A stretch of 35,056 nt of DNA from an uncultured Oscillospiraceae bacterium. Its GTDB lineage: Bacteria > Bacillota > Clostridia > Oscillospirales > Oscillospiraceae. Below the pieces are notes generated by a model, which saw nothing but the letters and a program-made list of their open reading frames with translations, did no database searches and was not told the origin of the DNA. Positions 21,136 through 29,755 of this stretch are shown piece by piece. Both the position numbers and the translations under genes were made by a program. The DNA lies in contig CAADUW010000212.1 of assembly GCA_900752285.1 (NCBI GenBank), positions 1-35,056 of the forward strand, given 5' to 3'. How positions within the stretch are numbered: the stretch's first letter is position 1; the number at the start of each line of letters is the position of its first letter.

Positions 21136-22017
21136 ATGAAGCGGATTTTTGGGGCTTTTCTATGCACGTTACTATGCTTTTCCCTTGCGGGATGTGCGGT
21201 ACCGCACGGAGAAATTGCCGCCACTACGCTGCCTGTGGCAGAGTTTACGGAACGCATCTGCGCCGGTACCGGGCTGACCGTTACCAGGCTGGTCACAGAG
21301 CCGGTTTCCTGTCTGCATGACTACACCTTGCATGTCCATCAGGTCAAGGCAGCGGAGGCAGCGGAGGTTATTGTCACAAACGGTGCCGGGCTGGAGGACT
21401 TTCTGGATGGCGTGATCAATCCGGAAAAGGTCATCGATGCCTCCACCGGAGTTCCCCTGCTTTCCGCTGAAGCTCACGACCACGAAGAAACCCATGTACA
21501 CGCTGCCGGGCACGAGCACGAAGATGACCCGCATATCTGGCTTTCTCCGGTGCTTGCCGCTTCCATGGCCGCAAACATCTGTGCCGGGCTTTCCGCCCGA
21601 TACCCGGAGTATCAGCCGCAGTTTGCAGAGAACCTTGCTTCTCTGCTTGCGGATCTGAACCGCCTCCAAAGCTATGGGGATGAAGCCCTTCAGGCGCTTT
21701 CCTGCCGGGAGTTGATCACCTTCCACGATGGATTTGCCTACTTTGCCCAGAGTTTTCACCTGACAATTCTGGAGGCAGTTGAGGAAGAATCCGGCAGTGA
21801 GGCTTCGGCAAAGGAACTGATCTCCCTGATCCGGCTTACGCGCGATCATCATCTCCCCGCAATATTCACGGAGGAAAACGGAAGCACTTCCGCCGCCTCC
21901 GTTATCAGCCGGGAAACCGGAGCAAATGTATTTGTCCTGAGCATGGTCATGACCGGAGACAGTTACTTTGACGCCATGTACCGGAATATTGATACCATCA
22001 AGGAGGCACTTGGATAA
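21136..22017 (+). CDS. znuA: Zinc ABC transporter substrate-binding lipoprotein
   Basis: This 293-aa protein belongs to the cluster A-I (ZnuA/AdcA) metal-binding family. A signal peptide ends in SLAGC with lipidated Cys20. Metal ligands are expected at LHDYTLHVHQVKAAE, the HIWLSP block and ITFHDGFAYF; a His/Asp/Glu-rich loop (AHDHEETHVHAAGHEHEDDP, ~112-131) is the usual mark of zinc rather than manganese binding. GAGG precedes the ATG. It is the first gene of a four-gene operon with the ATPase, permease and trmO. Confidence 0.93.
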   Translation: MKRIFGAFLCTLLCFSLAGCAVPHGEIAATTLPVAEFTERICAGTGLTVTRLVTEPVSCLHDYTLHVHQVKAAEAAEVIVTNGAGLEDFLDGVINPEKVIDASTGVPLLSAEAHDHEETHVHAAGHEHEDDPHIWLSPVLAASMAANICAGLSARYPEYQPQFAENLASLLADLNRLQSYGDEALQALSCRELITFHDGFAYFAQSFHLTILEAVEEESGSEASAKELISLIRLTRDHHLPAIFTEENGSTSAASVISRETGANVFVLSMVMTGDSYFDAMYRNIDTIKEALG

Positions 22018-22766
22018 TGGAGTTTTCCTTTGACCGCAGCTGTGAGCAGTCCTGCTGTCTGCGGGTTGAAAAGCTTTCCGTCAAAATCGGCAATGAGGAA
22101 ATTCTGAAGGATGCGAACCTGCATGTGCACTGCGGTGAACTTGCCGCAGTCATCGGCCCCAACGGTGCCGGAAAAAGCACCCTTATCAAAGCCATTCTGG
22201 GGCAGCGGGATTACACCGGAGTCATTGCCTTTCATCAGGCGGGACAGCGAAGCAAGAAGCCCAGAATTGGCTATGTGCCCCAAAGCCCCAGCTTTGACCC
22301 CAGTGAGCCCATCAGCGTGGCGGATCTTTTTGCCTGCTGTATGAGTCGGCGCCCTGCTTTTCTGGGCCTTTCCAAGGAAATGCGGAACACCGTCCGCACC
22401 TGCCTTGCCAGAGTTCACGGAGAGGAATTGATTGACAAGCGGGTCGGCACTCTGTCCGGCGGCGAGCTGCAGCGAGTTCTGCTGGCCCTGGCTCTGGAGC
22501 CGCTGCCCAACATTCTGATTCTGGACGAGCCTCTGTCCGGCGTCGATGTAGAAGGCATGAAGGCTCTGATGGACATGCTGGATGAGATTCGGAAAACCTA
22601 TGATCTGTCCATTCTGATGATCACTCACGATTTTTCCATGCTCCCGCACTATGCCGATCAGGTTTTTCTTGTAGATCACACGGTCGTCTGCCACGGAACA
22701 CCGGAGGAGGTTCTGCATTCTCCGGAATTTCAAAGAATTTTTCACATGGAAGGTGGGGCACAATGA
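22017..22766 (+). CDS. znuC: Zinc ABC transporter ATP-binding protein
   Basis: This 249-aa ATPase energises the importer. Walker A is GPNGAGKST (48-56), the Q-loop lies in YVPQSP, the signature is LSGGELQR, Walker B is ILILDEPLSGVD, and the H-loop is ITHDFS. The ATG shares a base with the znuA stop (TAATG). An N-terminal extension of about 16 residues (EFSFDRSCEQSCCLR) with three cysteines is not usual for the family. Confidence 0.94.
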   Translation: MEFSFDRSCEQSCCLRVEKLSVKIGNEEILKDANLHVHCGELAAVIGPNGAGKSTLIKAILGQRDYTGVIAFHQAGQRSKKPRIGYVPQSPSFDPSEPISVADLFACCMSRRPAFLGLSKEMRNTVRTCLARVHGEELIDKRVGTLSGGELQRVLLALALEPLPNILILDEPLSGVDVEGMKALMDMLDEIRKTYDLSILMITHDFSMLPHYADQVFLVDHTVVCHGTPEEVLHSPEFQRIFHMEGGAQ

Positions 22767-23602
22767 GCATCTGGTATGCACTTTGGGACTGGATACCTCT
22801 GGAAATGCTTCGGTGGGATTTTATGAAAAACGCCCTGCTGGCGCTGCTGCTGATGGCACCGCTGTTTGGAATACTGTCCACCATGATCGTGACGGGGCGC
22901 ATGAGCTTTTTCTCCGACGCACTGGGACACTCCGCCTTTACGGGAATCGCCATTGGCTGCATTGCAGGAATTGCGCTGCCGCTGCTGGCAGCCGTTGGCT
23001 TCAGTCTTGTTTTCTCCCTGTTGTTTTCCTATGTCCGCAGTAAAAGCAGCCAGTCCGCGGATACACTGATTGGCGTCTTTTCCAGTGCGGCAGTGGCACT
23101 GGGCATCTTTGTCGCTACACTGGGCGGAGGCAGCTTCACAAAATATAACCGCTATCTGATTGGCGATGTACTTTCCATTTCTCCGGCGGAAATCGGAATG
23201 CTGGCAATTGTACTGGTGTTTGTCCTGATATTCTGGGGCCTTTACGCAAACCGGCTGACCCTCTCTGCCATTCACCCCCAGCTTGCCGCATCCCGGGGAA
23301 TTCCCGTTGGGCTGTCCCAGACACTGTTCACCGCCGCAATCGCAGTTGTTGTGACTCTGTCCATTTCCAGCATGGGGCTTCTGATTCTCAACTCTCTTCT
23401 GGTACTCCCTGCGGCAGCTTCCCGGAATATTTCCAGGAATCTCCGGCAATACACACGGCTTTCCATTCTCTTCGCCCTTGCCGCCGGTCTAGGCGGGCTG
23501 ACCCTGTCTTATTATCTGGGGTGCTCTGCCGGTGCGGCAATCAGTCTGATTTTGGCGGGCATCTTTGCAGTTACCTTTTGCCTGCGAAAGAAGGTGGGCT
23601 GA
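22763..23602 (+). CDS. znuB: Zinc ABC transporter permease
   Basis: This 279-aa ABC-3 family membrane protein has about eight helices; MSFFSDALGHSAFTGIAIG (48-66) is the family hallmark, and the coupling region is followed by SSMGLLILNSLLVLPAAASRN. It overlaps the ATPase gene by 4 nt (ATGA). It forms the channel of the zinc importer in the cytoplasmic membrane. Confidence 0.94.
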   Translation: MSIWYALWDWIPLEMLRWDFMKNALLALLLMAPLFGILSTMIVTGRMSFFSDALGHSAFTGIAIGCIAGIALPLLAAVGFSLVFSLLFSYVRSKSSQSADTLIGVFSSAAVALGIFVATLGGGSFTKYNRYLIGDVLSISPAEIGMLAIVLVFVLIFWGLYANRLTLSAIHPQLAASRGIPVGLSQTLFTAAIAVVVTLSISSMGLLILNSLLVLPAAASRNISRNLRQYTRLSILFALAAGLGGLTLSYYLGCSAGAAISLILAGIFAVTFCLRKKVG

Positions 23603-24282
23603 TGACAGAAATTCGGCCGATTGCATATATGCACAGTGACTTTGCAGGAAAATTTGGAATTCCCCGACAAAGCGGACTGGTAGCGTCTCTCCGAGCCACT
23701 GTTGTTTTTGAGCCGGAGTTTCGGAATCCGGATGCCCTGCGCGGTCTGGATGGCTTCTCCCATTTATGGCTTATCTGGCAATTTTCCAAAGCCGTCGGCA
23801 GTGCATGGTCCCCGACCGTTCGTCCTCCCCGGCTGGGCGGGAACACCCGAATGGGGGTATTCGCCACCCGCTCTCCCTTCCGTCCCAACAACCTTGGGCT
23901 TTCCTGCGTAACCTTTCAGGGAATAGAAAAAACCGAAAAATACGGAACGGTTCTGCATGTGGGCGGTGCCGATCTGCTGGACGGAACTCCCATATTCGAC
24001 ATCAAACCCTACATTCCCTACTGTGACTGTCACACAGATGCTCTTGGCGGATTCACACAAACCGCGGGAGACTTCCTTCTGAAGGTGGAGGACCCTGATC
24101 ATCGATTGGAAATGCTTCCGGAAGAAAAGCGGGAAGCCGCCGCAGGTGTTCTCTCCCACGATCCCAGACCGTCCTATCAGAACACGCCGGGACGTGCCTA
24201 TGGAATGGCCTTCGCCGATTTCAACATCCGTTTTACCGTGGCCGATGGGGTCCTGACCATAATCGATGTAGAAAAGTTCTGA
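23602..24282 (+). CDS. trmO: tRNA-Thr t6A37 N6-methyltransferase TrmO (TsaA family)
   Basis: This 226-aa protein adds a methyl group to t6A37 of tRNA-Thr. The N-terminal beta-barrel domain shows PIAYMHSDFAGKFGIPRQSG, FSHLWLIWQF, NTRMGVFATRSPFRPNNLGLS and DGTPIFDIKPYIPYCD, the classic UPF0066/TsaA blocks; the C-terminal ~70 residues form the usual second domain. The ATG at 23602 shares one base with the znuB stop (TGATG), so I reject a longer frame. Why it is in a zinc operon is unclear; coupling may be only transcriptional. Confidence 0.93.
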   Translation: MTEIRPIAYMHSDFAGKFGIPRQSGLVASLRATVVFEPEFRNPDALRGLDGFSHLWLIWQFSKAVGSAWSPTVRPPRLGGNTRMGVFATRSPFRPNNLGLSCVTFQGIEKTEKYGTVLHVGGADLLDGTPIFDIKPYIPYCDCHTDALGGFTQTAGDFLLKVEDPDHRLEMLPEEKREAAAGVLSHDPRPSYQNTPGRAYGMAFADFNIRFTVADGVLTIIDVEKF

Positions 24283-24289
24283 ATACCGG

Positions 24290-24328
24290 AAAGACCGACT
24301 TATTTCCCGTAAGCCGGTCTTTTTTTTA
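24290..24328 (+). terminator. Terminator after trmO
   Basis: AAGACCG and CGGTCTT close a stem extended by CTTA/TAAG past one mismatch, followed by a run of T residues to 24328. Confidence 0.8.
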
Positions 24329-24335
24329 GATATTC

Positions 24336-24653
24336 AAATTGAAATTTAGCGGCGTAAGGCTCACCGACACGGTGTCATTCTGAGCCGGTGACCGATGTCA
24401 CTGGCGTGAGACCGAAGGGAATGCCTCTGGTAGAATCTCCCGGATGAAAGGCACTGCGTACCGACCCACACCCAAAATCTCACGCTTTACAAGCAAAGCA
24501 TGGACAGCCATCGTTCCCCTGTTCCCATTCAACGGGGAGATTCCCACGGCAGGAAAGCGGACTGCCTCGGAATGACCGGTAATCGGGGGGCTGCCATTGG
24601 AATGACTGCGCTGTTCGATGTGCGCACCCCAGTGCCCTGCTAAATCTCAATTT
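24336..24653. repeat. Palindromic intergenic repeat (MITE-like)
   Basis: A 318-nt gene-free block is nested in inverted repeats: outer AAATTGAAATTTAGC (24336-24350) with GCTAAATCTCAATTT (24639-24653), 14 of 15 matched; middle GTCATTCTGAG (24374-24384) with CTCGGAATGAC (24566-24576), 10 of 11; inner GAATCTCCC (24433-24441) with GGGAGATTC (24535-24543). It contains no gene. The GTCATTC...AATCTCCC style resembles repeats scattered in gut Clostridia. It abuts the yitT stop, sharing 2 nt. Confidence 0.7.
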
Positions 24654-25539
24654 AATTGGTTTCTTTTTTGCTTTTCTGCTCGTTTTTTCCATAAGAAAAG
24701 CCTCTGCCCCAAACTTCAGTTACTCGACTAACGATCATGAAACAGTCCGGGTCGATTTCCCGGGCCAGTGCCGTGATCTTCGGAAGCTCGTGGTTGGAAA
24801 CAATACTGAGGATCACTTCCGTCGGTTTTCCCAGATATCCGCCCTCACCGTGGAGCAGGGTCACGCCCCGGTCCACCTGAGAAAGAATGCCCTGCCGGAT
24901 CTCCTCGGACTTCTGACTGACAATTTTGATCTCTGTTCGGCTGGTTCCCAGCATAGTGACCTTGTTCAGCACAATGGAAATCGTCAGGATCATGACAATG
25001 CCGTAAAGCAGATCCTCCGGTGTATGGAAGGACATCTGGGCCAACATGATCAGAAAATCAAAAATCCACAAAGTTGCGGAAACAGGGATTGAAAACAGCT
25101 TTTTCAGAATCAGCGGCGGAATATCCATCCCACCGGTTGACGCCCCGGCCCGCATGACGATTCCAAGGGAAGCGCCCAGCCCCATGCCGCCAAAGAGCGT
25201 ATTGAGAAGCATGTTCTCCGTTACCCCGCCGTCGCCCAGCAGTTGCTGGCAGATTTCCAGAAGCACCGGATACAGCAGGGAACTGAGCTCCGTTGTCATG
25301 GCAAAGCCTTTTCCAAGCACCAGCCAGCCAAGAGCCAGCATGATCACGTTAAATACCAACACAAATCCGGAGATGGGAACGTTCCAAAGATGCTCCAGCA
25401 CAAGTCCAATGCCCGTAGTTCCGCAGCTGATTACATTGGAGGGAAGAATAAAAAGTGTAACAGACAGGGCATACAGCAAATTGCCGAAAACCACCATTGC
25501 CAATTTGATCATCCGTGTCCGGATGCGCGGTTTCATCAT
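24652..25539 (-). CDS. YitT family membrane protein
   Basis: This is a 295-aa protein with five or six N-terminal helices (LLYALSVTLFILPSNVISCG, a GTTGIGLVL turn, and GGMGLGASLGIVMRAGASTGG) and a C-terminal cytoplasmic DUF2179 domain (from about 215) containing VDRGVTLLHGEGGYLGKPTEVIL. The role of YitT proteins is unknown. The start at 25539 is chosen because AAAGG lies 8 nt before it; the ATG at 25548 would leave no spacing. The 3' end meets the palindromic repeat, which may have been inserted there. Confidence 0.9.
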   Translation of the reverse strand: MMKPRIRTRMIKLAMVVFGNLLYALSVTLFILPSNVISCGTTGIGLVLEHLWNVPISGFVLVFNVIMLALGWLVLGKGFAMTTELSSLLYPVLLEICQQLLGDGGVTENMLLNTLFGGMGLGASLGIVMRAGASTGGMDIPPLILKKLFSIPVSATLWIFDFLIMLAQMSFHTPEDLLYGIVMILTISIVLNKVTMLGTSRTEIKIVSQKSEEIRQGILSQVDRGVTLLHGEGGYLGKPTEVILSIVSNHELPKITALAREIDPDCFMIVSRVTEVWGRGFSYGKNEQKSKKETN

Positions 25540-25573
25540 GGAAGCCATCCTTTCGGTATGGAGATTTCATTTT

Positions 25574-25606
25574 TTTGCGGAGGAAGGGGTTTCCTTCCTC
25601 CGCAAA
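25574..25606. other. Perfect 14-bp hairpin between potD and yitT
   Basis: TTTGCGGAGGAAGG (25574-25587) pairs with CCTTCCTCCGCAAA (25593-25606). Neither strand has a T tract directly after the stem. It probably ends or attenuates potABCD transcripts, but this is a guess. Confidence 0.55.
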
Positions 25607-25684
25607 CTTACGACAGTATCGCACAATTGCGTAAAAATCCACAGGATCCCGCAGATACAGCTGTGCGGCGCTGCTTATCATTTC

Positions 25685-26758
25685 TCAGCTGTTTCTCGCT
25701 TCCATGAAGAGGCTCTCCATCAGGCGGGAGGTCTCCTCGGGCAGGAAATCAAAGCTCGTAGCCTTTTCCAGCATGGTTTCATCCGGGTAGGCAACCGGAT
25801 CGTTCACCACATCGGGATCCATATAAGCCTTGGATGCGGAAGCGGGCACGCTGTAGCCCAGGTAGTCCATGTTCTTGCCGGAGATTTCGGGATCGCACAG
25901 GAAGTTGATGAACAGCTCCGCCGCTTCCTTCTCCTTGCAGCAGGTGGGAATGCACATGGCGTCCACAAACACGTTGTAGCCCTGATGGGTCGGACGGTAG
26001 AACTTCAGATCCGGGTTTTCCTCCACCATGGTCAGATAATCTCCGGCGTAATACGGCGCGATCCAGGCTTCCTCGTTTTCCATTGCGTCAAAAATCTGGT
26101 CCATCACGTACTGCTGCACCACGGGTTTCTGCTCCATCAACTTGGCCGCGCACTCCCGCAGCTGGGCCTCATCGGTAGTGTTTACATCATAACCCAGCAG
26201 ATACTCCGCAATTCCGAAGGCATCCCGGGAGTTATCGAACATCAGGATCTTATCGGCATACTTTTCGTTCCACAGCAATTCCCAACCGGTCACATCCTCT
26301 TCGGACACGTATTTGCTGTTGTAGATGATACCGACGGTACCCCAGGTATAGGGAACGGAATACTTGTTCTCCGGATCATAAGACATGTTCCGGAAGCTCT
26401 CGTCAATATACTGGTAATTGGGGATGTTATTGAAGTCCAGCTCCATGAGCATCCCTTCCTGCCGCATTCTGCCGATCATATAATCGGAGGGGATGATCAC
26501 ATCCACGGTAATACCGCCATTGGAAAGCTTGGAGTACATGATCTCGTTGGAGTCGAAGGTGGAGTACTCCACATGGATATTCGGATACTTTTCCTCAAAC
26601 GCGGCGATCACATCCAGAGAATCGTCGTCGCCCTCGGAAATATACTGTCCCCAGTTATAAACGTACAGCGTTGTTTTCTCACTGCCGCAGGCAGCAAACA
26701 TGGCGGCACAGCCTGCAAGCAGGCAGACGGCCAGGCAAAAAGACACAATTCTTTTCAT
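25685..26758 (-). CDS. potD: Spermidine/putrescine-binding lipoprotein PotD
   Basis: This 357-aa extracytoplasmic polyamine-binding protein has a signal peptide with two possible lipoboxes, LLAGC (Cys17) and FAAC (Cys24). TLYVYNWGQYIS at the start of the mature protein, DVIIPSDYMIGRM, YSVPYTWGTVGIIYN and ELLWNEKYADKILMFDNSRD are typical PotD/PotF blocks. AAAGGATGG precedes the ATG. It is the last gene of potABCD. Confidence 0.95.
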   Translation of the reverse strand: MKRIVSFCLAVCLLAGCAAMFAACGSEKTTLYVYNWGQYISEGDDDSLDVIAAFEEKYPNIHVEYSTFDSNEIMYSKLSNGGITVDVIIPSDYMIGRMRQEGMLMELDFNNIPNYQYIDESFRNMSYDPENKYSVPYTWGTVGIIYNSKYVSEEDVTGWELLWNEKYADKILMFDNSRDAFGIAEYLLGYDVNTTDEAQLRECAAKLMEQKPVVQQYVMDQIFDAMENEEAWIAPYYAGDYLTMVEENPDLKFYRPTHQGYNVFVDAMCIPTCCKEKEAAELFINFLCDPEISGKNMDYLGYSVPASASKAYMDPDVVNDPVAYPDETMLEKATSFDFLPEETSRLMESLFMEARNS

Positions 26759-26786
26759 TTTTATCCATCCTTTCTGGCAGGCGCAG

Positions 26787-27605
26787 TCACTTTCCGGAAG
26801 TGTGCGCCGAGGCTTTCTTCCGGTCAGACACCAATTGAAGCAGATTCATTGCCGTCATCAGAACGAAAATCAGCAGGAACAGCAGGGTGAACATGGCATA
26901 AATCTTCGGCTGAATGGGTTTTTTGGTGAAAGAATAAATTTCCACCGGAAGGGTGATAAAGCTGGGGCCCGTTACAAAGTAGCTGATGACGAAATCGTCC
27001 AGACTCATGGTAAACGCCATGATCGCGCCGGAAACCACACCGGGCATGATCTCATGAATCGTCACTTTAAAGAACGCCTGAGACCGGGTGCAGCCCAGAT
27101 CCATTGCGGCATCGGCAAGGGACCCGTCCATCTGTTTCAGCTTCGGCATCACATTCAGAATGACATAAGGCAAATTGAACGTGATATGGGCAATCAGCAG
27201 TGTCCAGAAGGTCAGGCTGTTCCGCTGCCCCAGCATTTTCGTGCCCACAAATACAAAAAGCAGTGAAAGGGATACACCGGTTACAATATCCGGGTTCGTC
27301 ATGGGAATGTCCGTAAGGGTCATGGCAACCTTCCGCATGCCGGGATTCAGGTTATGAATGCCCAGTGCTGCTACCGTTCCGAAAAAGGTAGCCACAAGGC
27401 TTGCCAGCACCGAAATCAGCAAAGAATTTCCCAGAAGCTTCAAAAGGCTCCGATCCTGAAAAAGGCGGGCATACTGCCTCAGGGTGAATCCGCTGAACTG
27501 GGTAATATCCTTTCCCGTGTTGAAGGAGGCAACAATCAGCACCACCATGGGAATATACAGGAAGATGAAGATTATGGTCGTAATGATCCGGTTTGTTCGT
27601 TTCAT
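26787..27605 (-). CDS. potC: Spermidine/putrescine ABC permease PotC
   Basis: This 272-aa membrane protein has six helices. The cytoplasmic EAA loop reads DAAMDLGCTRSQAFFKVTI, through which it contacts PotA. FTMSLDDFVISYFVTGP near the C-terminus is typical of PotC. It overlaps potB by 4 nt (ATGA). Confidence 0.95.
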   Translation of the reverse strand: MKRTNRIITTIIFIFLYIPMVVLIVASFNTGKDITQFSGFTLRQYARLFQDRSLLKLLGNSLLISVLASLVATFFGTVAALGIHNLNPGMRKVAMTLTDIPMTNPDIVTGVSLSLLFVFVGTKMLGQRNSLTFWTLLIAHITFNLPYVILNVMPKLKQMDGSLADAAMDLGCTRSQAFFKVTIHEIMPGVVSGAIMAFTMSLDDFVISYFVTGPSFITLPVEIYSFTKKPIQPKIYAMFTLLFLLIFVLMTAMNLLQLVSDRKKASAHTSGK

Positions 27606-28426
27606 ACCATCACGCTCCCATCTTCACTGCTGCCGCCGAAGCGGTTCATGATCCCGGTACAGATAAAGACCAGAATCATCAGGAGCATGCTGAGTGCAGC
27701 GCCCAGATTGGGGTTACTACCCTGCTTGAACTGCCGCTCAATCACGTCGCCGATGAGCACCGTATCCGTTCCGCCCAGCTTCTGGGAAATGTAGAACGTA
27801 GAGACCGCGGGAACAAACACCATGGTCACGCCGGAAAGGATTCCGGGAACGGACAGAGGCAGGACAACTTTGGAAAACACCTGCGCACCATTGCAGCCAA
27901 GATCCTCCGCAGCTTCGATAAGCCGTCCGTCGATCTTCACAATGGTCGCATACAGCGGCAGGATCATATAGGGAAGGTAGTTATACACCATTCCCACCAC
28001 GACTGCGGCAGGCGTCCGGATCAGACGAAGCCGTGGCAGCCCAATGGCGGCCAGCAGATTATTGATGATACCCGTATCCTGCAGCAGGCCAACCCACGCA
28101 AGGGTGCGCAGAAGAAAGCTCATGCACATGGGCAGCATCACCAGCATGTACAGAAATTTTTGCGCAGTGCGTCCGCAGTGGGCAATACAGTACGCCACGG
28201 GATACCCCAGAAGCAGACAGATCAGAGCGGAAACCAGCGAGTAGCTGATAGAACGCCACAGGACCGGCAGATACATGCCAAGGTCCCGGATATTCCGCCA
28301 GGAAAACTCCCCCGTAGCCGGATCCGTCAGTGCGTAATAGGCAACCACGCCCAGAGGGATCAGGGTAAACGCAGTCATCCACACAAGATAGGGAATGCTG
28401 AGAAATCCCGTTTTATTCTTCTTCAC
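27602..28426 (-). CDS. potB: Spermidine/putrescine ABC permease PotB
   Basis: This 274-aa six-helix permease has the EAA loop [20 protein letters not shown] and the downstream [20 protein letters not shown] typical of PotB. The start codon is GTG at 28426 with GGAGG 9 nt upstream, inside the end of potA, which it overlaps by 14 nt. Confidence 0.95.
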   Translation of the reverse strand: MKKNKTGFLSIPYLVWMTAFTLIPLGVVAYYALTDPATGEFSWRNIRDLGMYLPVLWRSISYSLVSALICLLLGYPVAYCIAHCGRTAQKFLYMLVMLPMCMSFLLRTLAWVGLLQDTGIINNLLAAIGLPRLRLIRTPAAVVVGMVYNYLPYMILPLYATIVKIDGRLIEAAEDLGCNGAQVFSKVVLPLSVPGILSGVTMVFVPAVSTFYISQKLGGTDTVLIGDVIERQFKQGSNPNLGAALSMLLMILVFICTGIMNRFGGSSEDGSVMV

Positions 28427-29534
28427 CGTCCGCGTCCTCCGTCAGCTCATCATACTCGGCAGAGTAGGAGCTGTAGTCGCCAAAGAGACCGGAATACTCA
28501 CTCTTGTGCATAATGTGAATATCCTCCGGATTGAGCCGGATCCCGATGGTAGTGCCCACGCCGTGGAAATCCGTTGTCTGGATCAGCCACTTGAAGCCCT
28601 TGAATTCCACGATAATATCGTAATTCAGGCCCTTAAAGGTCACGCCGGTAACCGTTCCCACCAGATGCCCCTGATCCCGGGGAACAATATCGATGTCCTC
28701 CGGACGGATGACCACATCCACAGGTTCATTGGGCGCAAAGCCCTTGTCCACACATTCAAACACTCTGCCGAAGAAACGCACGCGGTAATCTTCCAGCATG
28801 ACGCCGTCCAGAATGTTGCTTTCGCCGATAAAATCCGCCACAAAGGCATTCTTCGGCTCATTATAGATATCCTCAGGTTTGCCGATCTGCTGAATCCGGC
28901 CCCGGTCCATCACAACGACCGTGTCGGACATGGACAGTGCCTCTTCCTGGTCATGGGTCACATAAATAAAGGTAATACCCATTGCCTGCTGGATCCGCTT
29001 CAGTTCGTTCTGCATATCCTTGCGCAGACGAAGATCCAGCGCCCCCAACGGTTCATCCAGAAGAAGCACCTTGGGCCGGTTCACCAGCGCCCGGGCAATG
29101 GCGACCCGCTGCTGCTGGCCGCCGGAAAGACTTTCCACCCGGCGGTTTTCATAGCCCTTCAGGCTGACGATTTCCAGCATTTCCCGGACGCGGGTATCCA
29201 CCTCGTCCTTGGGAACTCTGGCTACGCGCAGTCCAAATGCAATATTGTCGTAAACATCCAGATGCGGAAACAGTGCGTAGCGCTGGAACACGGTATTGAT
29301 CTGTCGCTTATAGGGCGGCACATCATTGATCACCTGACCGTCAAAGGTAACCGTACCGGATGTAGGCGTCAGGAATCCGCCGATGATCCGCAGTGTGGTT
29401 GTTTTGCCGCAGCCGGATGGTCCCAGCAAAGTGAGGAATTCGTGATCGTTAATGTAAAGATTGATACCGTCAAGTATCCGCTCCCCGTCGAACTCCATGG
29501 TAAGATCCCGGAGCCTGATGAGTTCTTTGGACAT
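28413..29534 (-). CDS. potA: Spermidine/putrescine ABC transporter ATPase PotA
   Basis: This is a 373-aa protein. Walker A is GPSGCGKTT (38-46), the signature is [15 protein letters not shown], Walker B is [12 protein letters not shown], and the H-loop is [12 protein letters not shown]-terminal TOBE domain (from ~240) contains [10 protein letters not shown]. It has an acidic tail, [13 protein letters not shown] precedes the ATG by 5 nt. It heads the operon potABCD, whose promoter is at 29607-29634. Confidence 0.96.
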   Translation of the reverse strand: MSKELIRLRDLTMEFDGERILDGINLYINDHEFLTLLGPSGCGKTTTLRIIGGFLTPTSGTVTFDGQVINDVPPYKRQINTVFQRYALFPHLDVYDNIAFGLRVARVPKDEVDTRVREMLEIVSLKGYENRRVESLSGGQQQRVAIARALVNRPKVLLLDEPLGALDLRLRKDMQNELKRIQQAMGITFIYVTHDQEEALSMSDTVVVMDRGRIQQIGKPEDIYNEPKNAFVADFIGESNILDGVMLEDYRVRFFGRVFECVDKGFAPNEPVDVVIRPEDIDIVPRDQGHLVGTVTGVTFKGLNYDIIVEFKGFKWLIQTTDFHGVGTTIGIRLNPEDIHIMHKSEYSGLFGDYSSYSAEYDELTEDADGEEE

Positions 29535-29606
29535 TATCCTCCCCCGTTTCTGTTTGTATTTTGGGGATTTCCCAATCCCCGTTTTTTGTCAAAAGGCGAC
29601 AGATTA

Positions 29607-29634
29607 AATATACCCCAAAACAGCGCAATGTCAA
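29607..29634 (-). promoter_or_regulatory. Promoter of potABCD
   Basis: On the minus strand a perfect TTGACA (29634-29629), 16 bp, TATATT (29612-29607). The leader of about 65 nt holds a GGGGATT/AATCCCC hairpin near 29560-29580. Confidence 0.7.
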
Positions 29635-29705
29635 TATATTTTTCAAAAATTATACAGGGTCGCCCTGCCGGGGAAATCCGGTTTGCGGATATTTTTTCAG
29701 ACGCT

Positions 29706-29734
29706 GTTTATTTTCCGTTTTCCCCGGCTATACT
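29706..29734 (+). promoter_or_regulatory. Possible sporulation (sigma-F-like) promoter of the M23 gene
   Basis: GTTTA (29706-29710), 15 bp, GGCTATACT (29726-29734). This resembles the sigma-F pattern (GywTA, ~16 bp, GGnrAnAnT) with one mismatch and one base less spacing. TATACT could also act as a housekeeping -10, though a -35 is poor. Confidence 0.4.
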
Positions 29735-29755
29735 CAGCTTCGGAGGTGCTAACAA

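Noticed and set aside
25620..25632. CGCACAATTGCGT shared with 34969-34981 as an insertion-element end
   Set aside because: A 13-nt match between two sites in 35 kb is expected by chance; nothing else aligns around it.
25046..26890. 614-codon open frame antisense to potD and yitT
   Set aside because: It spans two real genes on the other strand and has no recognisable protein pattern.
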